A stretch of 64,000 nt of DNA from Thraustochytrium sp. TN22. Its lineage: Eukaryota; Sar; Bigyra; Thraustochytrida; Thraustochytriidae. A program made the translations under genes and the position numbers. Shown here piece after piece: positions 31,163-41,179 of this stretch. Numbering within the stretch: the first letter of the stretch is position 1; every line of letters begins with the position of its first letter. Location of the stretch: assembly GCA_013306675.1 (NCBI GenBank), contig JABLUY010000007.1:186001-250000 (forward strand), in the 5' to 3' direction. The notes beneath the pieces are model-generated. The model was not told the DNA's origin and did no database searches. It saw nothing but the letters and a program-made list of their open reading frames with translations.

Positions 31163-33544
31163 TTAGTTCTCGAGGGTCTCGATGGAGCACTGGGCGAGCA
31201 CCTGGTAGTAGGCAACAAGGCCAGCGCCAATGTCCTCGGCGGCGTTGCCGAGGATGTTGTAGCGCTCGCGGACCTGGTTGCGGAGGCCCGCGATGAGGAA
31301 CGCAAAGGTGAAGAAGGAGAGCCAGCCAAAGGCCTCAAGGCCCGGGACGGCGACAGCGACAACCCAGCAGAGGAAGGCGCAGACGTGCGTGGCCTCGATG
31401 AGGAAGGCCGTGATGATGTTGTAGATGCGGTTCTCCGGGTGCTTGAACAGGCGGTTGAGGGTCATGAAGGCAGACCAGCCCGGGAGCGCGAGCGCACGGA
31501 GGGTCTCCCAGTTGGTGCGGATGTCCGGCAGGGAGATGGCAGCGCGGCCCGGGTGCGAGAAGAGACCGCCGAAGGTGAGAGCCTTGTCGAAGTAGTTGAG
31601 CACACCGCCGTAGACGGGCACCTTGAAGTGGCTGTAGGAAGCGTACTTCTCCGGGTTCTCGTACGAGTAGCACTGGCGGTAGATGGCAATGATGAGAGTG
31701 CAAATGAGGGCGGTGAAGGGCAGGCCAGCAACGATGGAAGCAGCCTGAAGCGCGCTGAGCGCCTCGGACTTGCCGGCAACGAGCAGGGCGGTGGCGACGG
31801 CACCCTCCGTGCAGGACCAGAACACGCGCTGGATCCAATGGTGGTCGTCACGGCCGTTGCAGGCGAGGTGATCGACGATGAGCGAGCCAGAGTCCGAGGA
31901 GGTGACGAAGTAGATGGCGAGAGCAATGATGGCGAGCCAGCTCAGGAAAGGACCGAAGTCGTGGTACTGAGCGAGCGTGTTCCACCAGGAGTGCTGGCCG
32001 ATGACAGCGCAGACGGGGCCGACACCGGGCATGGCGTTCTCGTAAGACCACGTCACCTGCGCGCCACCCGACATGACCGGGTTGCCCTCCGAGTCGATGA
32101 CGCCAACGGTGACAACGCCCTCAGGGGGGGTGTAGCACAGCCAATCGGCGTCCGTGTCGGTGCTAGCGTACAGAGAGGAGTTGCCCTGGAAGCGGCCGAG
32201 CTCAATGAGCTCCTGGGCGCGCGAGTACATGTGGATACCGGCACCGCCAAAAACGGAGAACCAGAGGAAGGCATAGGCGAGCGGGCCAGCGAGCGTGAAG
32301 TTGACGACCTCGCGGATGGTGCGGCCACGGGAGATGCGGGCGATGAAGAGGCCGACGAAGGAAGCCCAGGCAGTGAACCAAGCCCAGTAGAAGATGGTCC
32401 AGGAGTCCATCCACCAGTCGGCGGCGCCGGCGCCCTCGTACTGGTCGCCGTCCACCGAGCGGCCATTGCCGCGGACGAGCTGGCCGAAGGCGTCCGTCTC
32501 GAAGTTGAGCTGGAGCATGGAGAACTGGAAGTAGTAGCCGACCTCCGCAACGATGATGTTGAGCAGGTACTGGGTGTCGTCGAGCAGAAGAACGAGGGCC
32601 CAGAGGAACATGCCGAGAACAATGGCGAGCTGCGAGAGGAGCTTGATACCAACGTTGAGACCGGAGACGACCGAGATGGTGGCGATGGCCGTCACAATCC
32701 AGATGGTAATAATGCGAATGGTGTTCTCCTCGTCGGAGCCGGACTCGAGGTTGAGGTCAGACAGGCGGTTGATACCGTCGACAATCTGGATGGCGCCAAG
32801 GCCGAGACTGGTGCACACACCGGACACGACGACGACGATGGTGAAGGCATCAATCACATCACCCCAGAAGCCCCAGGTGTGCTCGCCGAGGACGTGCACG
32901 TAGCAGGAGCGCATGGTGAGCGGGAAGTTCTCGCGGTAGCAGGCGATGCCAGCCGCAATGCCGACCATGACGTAGCCAGACCAGGCGGCGAAGCCCCAGT
33001 GGAAGACGGTCAGGTTGACACCGTACATCTTGCGCTCGTCCCAGGAGTGGTAGCCAGTGTCGAAGCGGTTGTCCGACATGTGGTACATGGGCTCCGAGAC
33101 ACCGTAGAAGAAGAGACCGACGGCGACACCGGCCGAGAAGAGCATGGAGAAGTACGCGATGGCGTTGAACTCAGGCTCCTCATCGGGCTTGCCGAGCTTC
33201 TGGTTGCCGTAAAAGATGTAGAGGTAGACCACAAAGAAGATCCAGGCGGGGGTCGACGCGACGTAGAACCAGGTAAACCAGACAGTGGTCCACTGACGAG
33301 CCTCAATGAGGCTCGCGTACGAGCCGTCCGGGTCGATCATGCACCAGGCGGCCAGCAGCCAGAGCACGGCCATGCCCAGGGCACTGGTCACCGGGTTGCA
33401 GGAAATCCGGGGGCCGAACGGGAGGTTGACGCTCATGTTGCGCATCGGGAACGACTCGGCGGCCTTGTCCATCTCCGCCTGGGCGAGCTTGTCGTCGAGG
33501 CTGCCATGGTAGCGGTCCTCGGGGTCCACCACGCCGTCGGGCAT
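31163..33544 (-). CDS. BCCT-family betaine/choline/carnitine-type transporter, copy 2
   Basis: A 793-residue paralogue of the transporter at 24365-26821, with long identical stretches across TM8 and the loop after it (for example the run ending FVGLFIARISRGRTIREVV). The TM4 aromatic residues (HWGFAAWSGY) are kept, and the TM8 position equivalent to a BetP Trp is again Phe. It also carries the extra extracytoplasmic segment before YFVTSSDSGS, though that segment is the most divergent part between the two copies. The frame continues upstream through a serine run (a CTG microsatellite on the plus strand) but has no earlier ATG, so the Met at 33544 is used. The N-terminal tail is shorter than that of copy 1. 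The two genes are most simply a dispersed tandem duplication with diverged tails and possibly substrates. Confidence 0.93.
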   Translation of the reverse strand: MPDGVVDPEDRYHGSLDDKLAQAEMDKAAESFPMRNMSVNLPFGPRISCNPVTSALGMAVLWLLAAWCMIDPDGSYASLIEARQWTTVWFTWFYVASTPAWIFFVVYLYIFYGNQKLGKPDEEPEFNAIAYFSMLFSAGVAVGLFFYGVSEPMYHMSDNRFDTGYHSWDERKMYGVNLTVFHWGFAAWSGYVMVGIAAGIACYRENFPLTMRSCYVHVLGEHTWGFWGDVIDAFTIVVVVSGVCTSLGLGAIQIVDGINRLSDLNLESGSDEENTIRIITIWIVTAIATISVVSGLNVGIKLLSQLAIVLGMFLWALVLLLDDTQYLLNIIVAEVGYYFQFSMLQLNFETDAFGQLVRGNGRSVDGDQYEGAGAADWWMDSWTIFYWAWFTAWASFVGLFIARISRGRTIREVVNFTLAGPLAYAFLWFSVFGGAGIHMYSRAQELIELGRFQGNSSLYASTDTDADWLCYTPPEGVVTVGVIDSEGNPVMSGGAQVTWSYENAMPGVGPVCAVIGQHSWWNTLAQYHDFGPFLSWLAIIALAIYFVTSSDSGSLIVDHLACNGRDDHHWIQRVFWSCTEGAVATALLVAGKSEALSALQAASIVAGLPFTALICTLIIAIYRQCYSYENPEKYASYSHFKVPVYGGVLNYFDKALTFGGLFSHPGRAAISLPDIRTNWETLRALALPGWSAFMTLNRLFKHPENRIYNIITAFLIEATHVCAFLCWVVAVAVPGLEAFGWLSFFTFAFLIAGLRNQVRERYNILGNAAEDIGAGLVAYYQVLAQCSIETLEN

Positions 33545-33561
33545 GGTGCCTTGCACTAGGT

Positions 33562-33603
<42 letters not shown>

Positions 33604-36130
33604 GCTCGAGGCCTACGATTGGGGTCTGCTGCCGCTCGCGCCCGGCCGTCGCGCCGCCGCAGCTGCGCTGCGCTCCTGCCTGCACGCGCGCTTCGCGGCA
33701 CTGGGGCGCCACCCTGGCCCCACTGCGCGCGCCAGCCCTCGGACGCGGCACATGGGTCCCCTCCAGCGCGCGGGCTCCGGACGTCCACTCGCCTGTCGCG
33801 CGTGCCGGGATCTGCAGAGGCGACGCTCGCGTCCCGTCTCCTCCGGGCCTGCGCAGTGCTGCTGCGCTGCCCTGCGCGCGCAGGAGGACTGCACTGCGCT
33901 GCGCGGCACGGCGGCTTGGAAGCTGGAGGAGAAGAGGAGGAGGAGGAAGAAACTGGAAGAGGAGTCATCGCGACTCGCCTCGGCCGACTCGGCGCCTCGG
34001 CTGGAGCGGGCTCGGAGCGCGCGCGCGCCTCCGAGCGGGCCTGCAAGGCAAGGTGACGCGACACCCTATCGCGAGCGAGCGGGCGAGCGGGCGAGCGGGC
34101 GAGCGAGCGAGCGAGCGAGCGAGCGAACGAGCTCGTCGCGAGCGGTGAGACCGCTCGTGCGGTTCGCCTGCCTGCTCGCTCGCGCGCTGGTGCCGACCGC
34201 CTCGTGAAGTCCTGGCGGCCAGCAGCGACGCGCGCCTTGGCGTAGTACGGCGTACGCTGTGCTTGCTTCACCAGAGTTGGCCCGGCTGGGCCGCACCGCA
34301 GCGATCTTCGCCTCGCAAGCGCAAGGCAAGACACAGCTTACTTGCGTCTTGCGTCTCACCCCGGCTGGCCGGCCGGCCACCCAGCCGGCTACGCTACGGC
34401 CAGCACCGCCGCAACGCAACTTTAAGTTACATGCCCCTGCTGCGACTTAGTTCGGAAGACTCCTTTTGCTCGCGCGTGTTGCGCGGCACGCGTTGCCCTG
34501 GCAGCCGGCCGCTCGCTGCGTGCACGTGCTGCAGCCTGATCGACAGCCAGGAGCAGGCTGCTGCGCTCGAGCCGCAAGCTTGCCGACGAGCCCAGCGCTG
34601 CGGCGCCTAGCCGCCTGGCTGCGCTGCTGTCCATGAGCGAGCGTATGCAACTAACTTCACCCAACTCAGCCGGGGCTGTGGCGGCCAAAGCAAGTCGCCA
34701 TCACCTCTCGACCAGCTTGAGGCGACTCCCAGACCGACAGCGCAGCGGCAGCCACGGGCCACGGCACGCCAACAGGCGATCCGATCCGGCTGGTTGAGCA
34801 AAACCCACCATACCTCTCACCGCCGGCGCCATCGCATGGCACACAGCACGTGAGCAATTTGCAAAAGTGCACGCGCAGGGGAGCACCTCGGGCCTCGCGG
34901 CAGAGGCCTCTTCGCTGTTGAGTCTCTCGCTTCCGCCGCGGTTCCTCCGCAGCGCTGCTAGTGCGATGCCGCCCGGCTCCGGGTCCTGGCGAGCGCGCGC
35001 AGGCAGGAGGCCCATCGCTGTCTCGCTGTCGCTGTCTGTGTCTGTGCAGATCTCGGCCGCGTCAACACGCATGCGGTGCTCAAGCTCCCACGCCTCCGCT
35101 GTGGGGTGCCAGTAGGAATGAAGTGGCAGCCAAGAGTGGCCACACTCCAGCCTCGTTAATGGACCCCAGAGTCCAGACTCAGACTCAGACTTGGACTGGA
35201 CAGAGATTGCTGGACACTTGCTGCGCCGGCGGGCAGCGGCCCCGGGCCCGGCAGCGAGTCCAGGATGGTTGCCGGAACGACACCGAGTGGCAAACACGGC
35301 AAAGGCCCCGCTTGGGCCCGCTGGCACTTGCGCTGACAGCTTTTTGAAATGGCCCAGCTCGCGCGCGCGCGCGCGCGCGCGCCAATTAGTTAGGCACAGC
35401 AAGAAGCAAGTAACCAAGCAACGACACGGAGGCGCGGGGCACTTGCCACACTACACGCAGCCCCACTCCGTTCCACATAGTTCTGCCTTGTGGCCTGGAC
35501 TAGGCGCTCGCGGTCCGACTGGCGAGACGATTGTGTGCATGCCTTTCCAAGTGGTCAGGCTCAGTCCAGAGGCCGCCGCTCGCCCGCCAGCTCCTCCTAC
35601 TGGCTAGCTAGTCGGAGACCAGCACCTTGAGCTCAGCTGGCTTGCTTGCCAGCCAGACCTGCGTGCCTCCGGTAGTGGCTAGCGAGCGGCCGAGCGAGCG
35701 CGTCCCGGTGGTGGCGCTGCGCGCTCCGCAGCTTGTTGTGGCTGTAGAAAAGCACGAGACGCGCGTCATAGGCACGGCCGCGTGCCGCTCTCCTGGCGCC
35801 CACCCGGTTCCGCGGTGCGACGCGACCTGGCGTGCAGAACAGGCCCCCGGGCCGGAGCCCCTTCGGCCGGCTGGCGTGACGAGGGCCCGAGGCCGAGCGG
35901 CCGGCCGAGAAACCGATGCATCATATGAGGATGATGCGCAGGCGCGCGCGCGCGCGCGCGCGCGCGCCCCGCCGAGCCAGACTCGGAGCGGCCGCGTCGA
36001 GCGAACGCGAGAGCGAGCGCTACTGAGCCTAGCCAGGCCAGCGTTCGCATAGCGTCGATCGACGGAACGCGCTTACGTTCAAGTTTTCGCGTTCGCCTTT
36101 GGTCTCTCAAGGTGGCTATATATTGCGCAG

Positions 36131-36173
36131 TCCGCGGCTAGGGGGCGAGTGCCTCGCCCACAGCCGCGCGGCA
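36131..36173 (+). other. Strong GC hairpin downstream of a TATA-like element
   Basis: The sequence CCGCGGCT...AGCCGCG(C)GG encloses a second perfect stem GGGCGAG-TGC-CTCGCCC, giving an imperfect stem of about 15 base pairs. A TATATATT element lies at 36117-36124, just upstream. The word GCAGAACCCG recurs at about 36172 and about 36605. This could be the 5' end of a structured non-coding RNA gene. I could not match it to U-snRNA, SRP, RNase P or 5S signatures. Confidence 0.3.
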
Positions 36174-36761
36174 GAACCCGCAGCGCGGTCCATAGTGCCG
36201 CTCTAAGTGCGGGATGGGAGTTCCTGAAAAGGGCCGGTCCGGGTGCCGCGGGCCTCACGGCGAGCTCGCTCGCACGCGGCCTGGCCGGCGCTCCGAGCGA
36301 CCGGCGGCCATGGGCACGCTGCGACGAATGCGCCGGGGGGCGCCGGGCGCGCGCGGCGGTGCGAGCGGCGCCAGCCCCCGAGCATCCCAGGTTCCTGCCT
36401 GCGAGCAGGCGAGCACTAAGCTGCGCCGCCACGGGCGCAGCCCGTGCTTCGCGGCGCCTCCTGCCACGCGCGGTCCGCAGGCCGCGCCTGAAGTCGCACT
36501 GCGCCTTTTCCCGCCAGGATCGCGTGAAGTCAACGAGACGAGATTTTTCCGCCAGGGTGCGCGCGCTCACCCTGAGGGCCGGCCCGGGCGGGCCCGGCCG
36601 GGCCGCAGAACCCGTTCCCCTCGGTTCGGAAAACCCGGCCGCGGTCTGCGGACCAAAACATAGCTCGGTCTTTGCCAGGGGCGTAGGCAGTCACGCGGCA
36701 ACGGAACAGGCGCGCGCGCGCGCGCGCGCGCGCGTCCCGCCCTGCGCTGGTGCCTGCCTCC

Positions 36762-36802
36762 CTCCCTCCCTGCCTGCCTGCCAGGCCCTGCCTGCCTGCC
36801 AG

Positions 36803-36832
<30 letters not shown>
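36762..36832. repeat. CCTG/CCTC tetranucleotide block
   Basis: Runs of CCTC, then CCTG, with two interspersed CCAGGC units. It sits directly after a CG dinucleotide run (36712-36735). Confidence 0.85.
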
Positions 36833-36833
<1 letters not shown>

Positions 36834-37616
36834 GTGCCTCTCTGTCGGCCAGGCGCCCTCCCGTGCTACCGTGGGCCGTACTGTGCGTGCCGAGCCGAGC
36901 CGAGCTGAGCCGATCCGACGCACCGACCCAAGGCGTGCCGGCCGGTGCCGGCCCGTGCCGCCCGCCCGCGGCCAGCGGGTAGGCTCGCCGGCGCGCGAGC
37001 AGCCAGCTCTCGAAACTTTTAGCGCGGCGAAGCTTTTGGCTTGGCCTGGCTGCTGGCTGCCGCGATGCTCGCCCGCTCTGCCGCCGCGAACGTGGTCCGC
37101 AGTCTACCGCAGCGCGAAACACAAGCGACTTCACCGTTCAAGGCGGCTGAGACAAGAGACGGCCATGACGCGATGATACGCAGAGCCCGTCCGTCAATCC
37201 TGCCAGGGACGATGTTTTGCTCTCGGACTTGCCAAATCCTAGCGCCATTGCTTCCGGGCTGGGCACGGCGATCCAGGTGGCAGCGCTGGCAGGCAGCCTG
37301 AGGCACTCGTGAAGTTGGTTAGGCCCCGTCGAGCATCCGCTAGCATTAGCCCAAGCGGGCGACTGCGAGCGCCGCGCGAGGCGTGACACGCTGACGCGCG
37401 ATCTTGCTGGGCTCCTCCAGGATTTTTCCGGCCCGTGTGGCGCGGCGCGAGCGAGCAGCGCCCCGAGCAGCGCCGAGCAGCAGCCTGGCAGCAGCGCGAA
37501 CGGCGAGCAAGAGCTCAGCAGCAACTGCAGCAGCAAGGTGCGCTGGGCTGCACACTGATCTTGTTCGCCAACCGCCCGAGCGGGGCCTCGCGGATAACTG
37601 CACGCTGGCGACTCTG

Positions 37617-37682
37617 TGAGGCGAGGCGAGGCGAGGCGAGGCGAGGCGAGGCGAGGCGAGGCGAGGCGAGGCGAGGCGAGGC
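37617..37682. repeat. GAGGC pentanucleotide array
   Basis: About thirteen nearly perfect copies of GAGGC, decaying into CCGAG-like variants up to about 37710. It is the longest pentamer array in the window. Confidence 0.92.
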
Positions 37683-37869
37683 AAGCCGAGCCGAGGCGAG
37701 CCGAGCCGGGCTGGCTGACAAGACAAGAGCCGAGCCGAGGGCTATCAAGCCAACCCTGGACCTTTGGAGCGCTCTTTGGCTGGGCAACCTTTGCGCGTCA
37801 TCACCGTGCCGGGCGAACTGCGAGCGGCGACGAATCACAAGCCATCAGCGACTCCATCCTCCAGCCTAG

Positions 37870-38940
37870 CTAGCTAGCTAAGCTAAAGCGTCGAGCCGCG
37901 GCACGCGAGGTACTTGCACCAGGTGCTCTTCTTGATGCTGCTGGCGTTGCCGATGCTGCAGACCAGATCATGCTGATGCAGTTCACGCTCGATCTGGACC
38001 AAATGAGCCAGCGCTTCAACCCCCTTCTTGAGAACGCAAAAGTCCTTGAAAACACACCGTGCAAATAGGGGCGCCTCCTTGTCATTTGTTTCGAACTTTC
38101 GAAAGCTTCGCCTGTCACTGCGCGAGGACCACCATGTGTGTGGACCTTGACGGTAGGAAGGTAGCGTCGACTTGCAAGAGCCTGGGATAGGGCGCAGTGA
38201 CGCACACACTTCCTGCGTGCCAGTGGGGCTCTCAAAATCGCTAAAGCTTTCACGAACGGTAGTAGTTCGGCCATGGTCAGCTTTGACATCCTTCGGCTCG
38301 GTAGTAGTACTAAGTATTTAGCAGTAGGGTACCATGTGCCGCCAACTGGCGGCCTGAAACAACTTTTGACCTCCTGTCCATGGCATCCATGCACTCTGGG
38401 TCAAAGGCCGGCTAGTCCGTCTCTGCGTTCGGCTGCGCAAGCTCCGATCACGGGCCGTTGATCTCACAGTTGCCGCCTCGGGCTGCATCCGTCTGGCACA
38501 GCCTCACGGCATAGGGGACAAATTCACCCTGTCCTCTGGGCACGTCCCGTCCACTCACTCGCTCGCCATCGATCACGAGTCGTCCCTGGCAGCTCGCACG
38601 CACTGCAGTCTCTCCCTCGGACGCGCGACAGGGGCCAGCGGAATGGATGGCCGCGGGCCGTGGCCGGCCAGCTGCGCGCATTCGCCAAGATCGGCTCGCG
38701 GCCGGGTTGTGGAGGCTTCCAGCACCCTGCACAAATGATGGGAGGTTTGTGCAAGGCAGCCTGCAAGTGAGACCGACTCGAGCCGGGCGAGCAGAATTAA
38801 AATCATTGGCGGTGAGACGCTTGTGTTACGGGTCTCAACTCTGCTGCGTTCAAACTTGCTGCGGGGTGAAGCGTTGCCGCAACCTGCCATGCTCCGACCA
38901 CTCCGAGCAGTAAGCGTAGCCATGACTCGAGCCTCAGCCA
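37870..38940 (-). pseudogene. Gene-like but broken minus-strand sequence, unidentified
   Basis: About 1.1 kb in which short minus-strand open segments in different frames have a balanced, protein-like composition (for example a 108-codon segment at 37883-38209 with KDFCVLKKGVEALAHLVQ and KKSTWCKYLACRG). The surrounding DNA gives only Arg/Ala-rich shadow frames. No single frame covers it and no domain is recognised. It may be a decayed gene or mobile-element remnant, or it may be chance. Confidence 0.22.
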
Positions 38941-39306
38941 CGGAACGAATGGCGGTGAGACGCTCGTGCTCCGTGACGCTCGCTTCCGGCGCTCACAGTC
39001 AGAGTCTGTCAGACGGCTTTCGGAGCTCCTTGAGTTTGCCCGCAGCTCCCGACTCTCGACCGTCCGACTACGCGCCGTGCGCTTCCACTGATTCCATCAC
39101 AAACTTGGTCAGTGGCTTCCTTGCTAGCTAGCCAGCTTGAGAACTTCTACGCGCACGAAGGCGGCTGCAACGACCACAAATGGCAACTCCCCCCCCCCTT
39201 TCCCCCCACGGCCCTGGCCACCGCCGCCGCCGCCTCCTCTTCCTCGTCGCTCAGCTCGCCGCGAAACGCCTCGCTCAGCACTCCGAGTCAGCAGGCAGGT
39301 TAGAAT

Positions 39307-40953
39307 TTACTGATCATCGTTACGTGAGAAGACGGCAAGCGTCTCGATGTGGTCTGCGCCGGGGAAAAGCACGTAGCCGCGCGCAAAGTCGAGGCGGAAG
39401 CCACGCGAGATCAAGAGGTCAGTGTCGCGCTGCAGCGCCTTGAAGCCACACGAGACGTAAATGACACGCTTTAACCGCGTCGCCTGCTCCACGGCGCGCA
39501 CAACCTCAATGTCAAGGCCCTTGCGCGGCGGGTCCACCACGAGCAGGTCAGCCTTGCCCAGCGCGCCGCTCTGCGCCACACTCACCGCGTCGCGCGGCTC
39601 GTACGGACGCACCTTGGCGCGCAGACGCGGCTCGCGCACGCGCTTGAGGGCCGCGTCGAAGCAAGCCTCGTTGTGCGGGTTCGCGTCGCTGCACGCCAGC
39701 GAGGCAACCAGGTCCAGCAGGTGCAAGCCGATCGTGCCGACGCCGCCGTACAACTCTACTGTCTCTGGCGCCGCCGCGCCAGGATTGCGACCCCGCACCC
39801 ACTTGCGCGCCTCCGCGATGATGCTCGAAAACGCCTCCGGGTTCGCCTGCCGGAACACCATGGGCGGGAACTGCAGCACCGGCAGCGTGTACGGCACGGT
39901 CTTGCGCAGCGGTGCCAGCGTCTCCGAGATGGCCCGTTCACCCCATACAAGCTCCCACGCGCCCTCGTACGCGAAGATGTTGTTATCGTGCCGCCCAGCC
40001 GGGTTGCAGTGCACCCACAGCGAGTGCAGCAGCCCCGGCGCGCGACGCTGTACGCCCGCCAGCACCGCCGCCATCGCCGTGCGTAGCGCCGCGTCCACGA
40101 CGTCCTGGTTGAACACGCACACCGCCTGAACACGGTCCTGTCGCACGTCCGCGTTGAGCGCCACATAGCTCAGCCCACCCGGGTTCACCCCGTCGTACCC
40201 GGCGATGCCGGCCTCCAGCGCCGCCGCATGCAGCGCCGCACACCCGCGGTTGATCGCGCCGTGCTGGGCCTCCGACTCCAGCATCTCCATGATCTCGTGC
40301 GTCCCCGGCTTGAACATGCCGAACACCGGCGGCGTCCCGCGCACTGCTAGCTTTGCCACCACGCGCCACCCGGTGCGCCTGCCCACCATCACATTAAAGT
40401 GCGGCAGCCCGCACGTTTGCGTAAAGTACCGCCGCGCCGCCTTGCACACCGGCGCTCTCGCCGGCTCCGCCGCGTACTTGGCGCTTGGGTCCGCGTTCCC
40501 TGAGCCGCCAAACACCGTCTCCTCCTCGTCCTCCCCCAGGGGAAGCGAGGATCCACCGTTTGTCGTGTCGCCCTTGTTGTTCTTCTTGTGGTTGCTGTTG
40601 CTGCTCTTCTTCTTCTTCTTCTTCGTCTTCGTCTTCGTCTTCGTCTTCGTGTCGCTCGTGGCCTGCTGCTCCTGCCCTTGCTCCTCCTGCTCCTGCAGCT
40701 TGGGCAGTCTTGCCTTCTTTTCTTCGCCCTGCCGCTGCTGCTGCTGCTGATGCTGATGCTGCTTGCGTTGCTTCGTCGCAGGCCCCTGCTCCTGCGTCTT
40801 TTGCTCGCGCCCGCGCTTGCGCCCTGCCAGTGTCGCCGCGTTCGTCGTCGTCATGGCCGTCGGCGCCTTGGCAGCCTCAGACGTGTCGCCGGCCTCGCCC
40901 AGTACGCGCCGCTTGTACGCGGCCAGCTTCTGCGCGACGCTCAGCCGCGCCAT
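39307..40953 (-). CDS. TrmA/RumA-type RNA uracil-5-methyltransferase homologue
   Basis: A 548-residue protein starting at the first ATG (the frame is open to 41352 but has none earlier). Residues about 55-135 are a Gln/Lys-rich, low-complexity linker. The catalytic core has the class I SAM-binding motif ELYGGVGTIGLHLLD (about 400-414), VVDPPRKGLD (about 472-481), IYVSCGF with the nucleophilic Cys near 502, and the C-terminal FPGADHIETLAVF with the conserved Glu near 537. These match the TrmA/RumA family, which makes 5-methyluridine in tRNA or rRNA. The iron-sulfur Cys cluster of RumA is not evident. It is transcribed divergently from LpxB with 226 bp between start codons. The RNA substrate is not determined. 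Confidence 0.9.
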   Translation of the reverse strand: MARLSVAQKLAAYKRRVLGEAGDTSEAAKAPTAMTTTNAATLAGRKRGREQKTQEQGPATKQRKQHQHQQQQQRQGEEKKARLPKLQEQEEQGQEQQATSDTKTKTKTKTKKKKKKSSNSNHKKNNKGDTTNGGSSLPLGEDEEETVFGGSGNADPSAKYAAEPARAPVCKAARRYFTQTCGLPHFNVMVGRRTGWRVVAKLAVRGTPPVFGMFKPGTHEIMEMLESEAQHGAINRGCAALHAAALEAGIAGYDGVNPGGLSYVALNADVRQDRVQAVCVFNQDVVDAALRTAMAAVLAGVQRRAPGLLHSLWVHCNPAGRHDNNIFAYEGAWELVWGERAISETLAPLRKTVPYTLPVLQFPPMVFRQANPEAFSSIIAEARKWVRGRNPGAAAPETVELYGGVGTIGLHLLDLVASLACSDANPHNEACFDAALKRVREPRLRAKVRPYEPRDAVSVAQSGALGKADLLVVDPPRKGLDIEVVRAVEQATRLKRVIYVSCGFKALQRDTDLLISRGFRLDFARGYVLFPGADHIETLAVFSRNDDQ

Positions 40954-41179
40954 CCTGCCCGTTGCCCGCCCCTCTCGCGGGTTTGCGGCAAGCAAGTCCG
41001 AGTCCGAGGCCAAGGCCGCGGTGCCAGTGGTCGCGGCGCCGCCTCCTCCGAGTCCACCACTGGCAAGCAAGTGGCCGCAAGTTACTACTACTACTTCTTC
41101 GCTGTCAGCAGCGACGCCGACTCCCACTGGCACTGGCACGCAAATCAATCCTTCCTCGCGGAGTCGCAGCCGAAGGACG
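40954..41179. promoter_or_regulatory. Putative bidirectional promoter, TrmA-like / LpxB
   Basis: Only 226 bp separate the ATG of the minus-strand methyltransferase from the chosen ATG of LpxB, so promoter elements must be shared or overlapping. No TATA box is obvious. An in-frame ATG for LpxB also exists at 40853, inside the methyltransferase gene, so the true boundary is uncertain. Confidence 0.45.

Larger units (their letters stand above)
33545..39306. other. Long non-coding, repeat-rich interval
   Basis: About 5.8 kb without a confident gene. Noted: a CTG microsatellite at 33562-33599 (5' leader of BCCT copy 2); a GCGA run at 34073-34130; alternating CG runs at 35363-35390, 35940-35967 and 36712-36735; a CCTG-rich block at 36762-36832; a GAGGC array at 37617-37682; AGCTAGC clusters at 37866-37884 and 39122-39133. 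A possible structured RNA starts near 36131, and 37870-38940 contains gene-like but broken sequence (both described separately). Confidence 0.5.

Noticed and set aside
33545-33751. Upstream extension of BCCT copy 2 through a serine run
   Set aside because: The extension has no ATG and the serine run comes from a CTG microsatellite.
36180-36230. 5S rRNA
   Set aside because: Only a short GGGATGGGAG stretch resembles the 5S 3' half; the other conserved boxes are missing.
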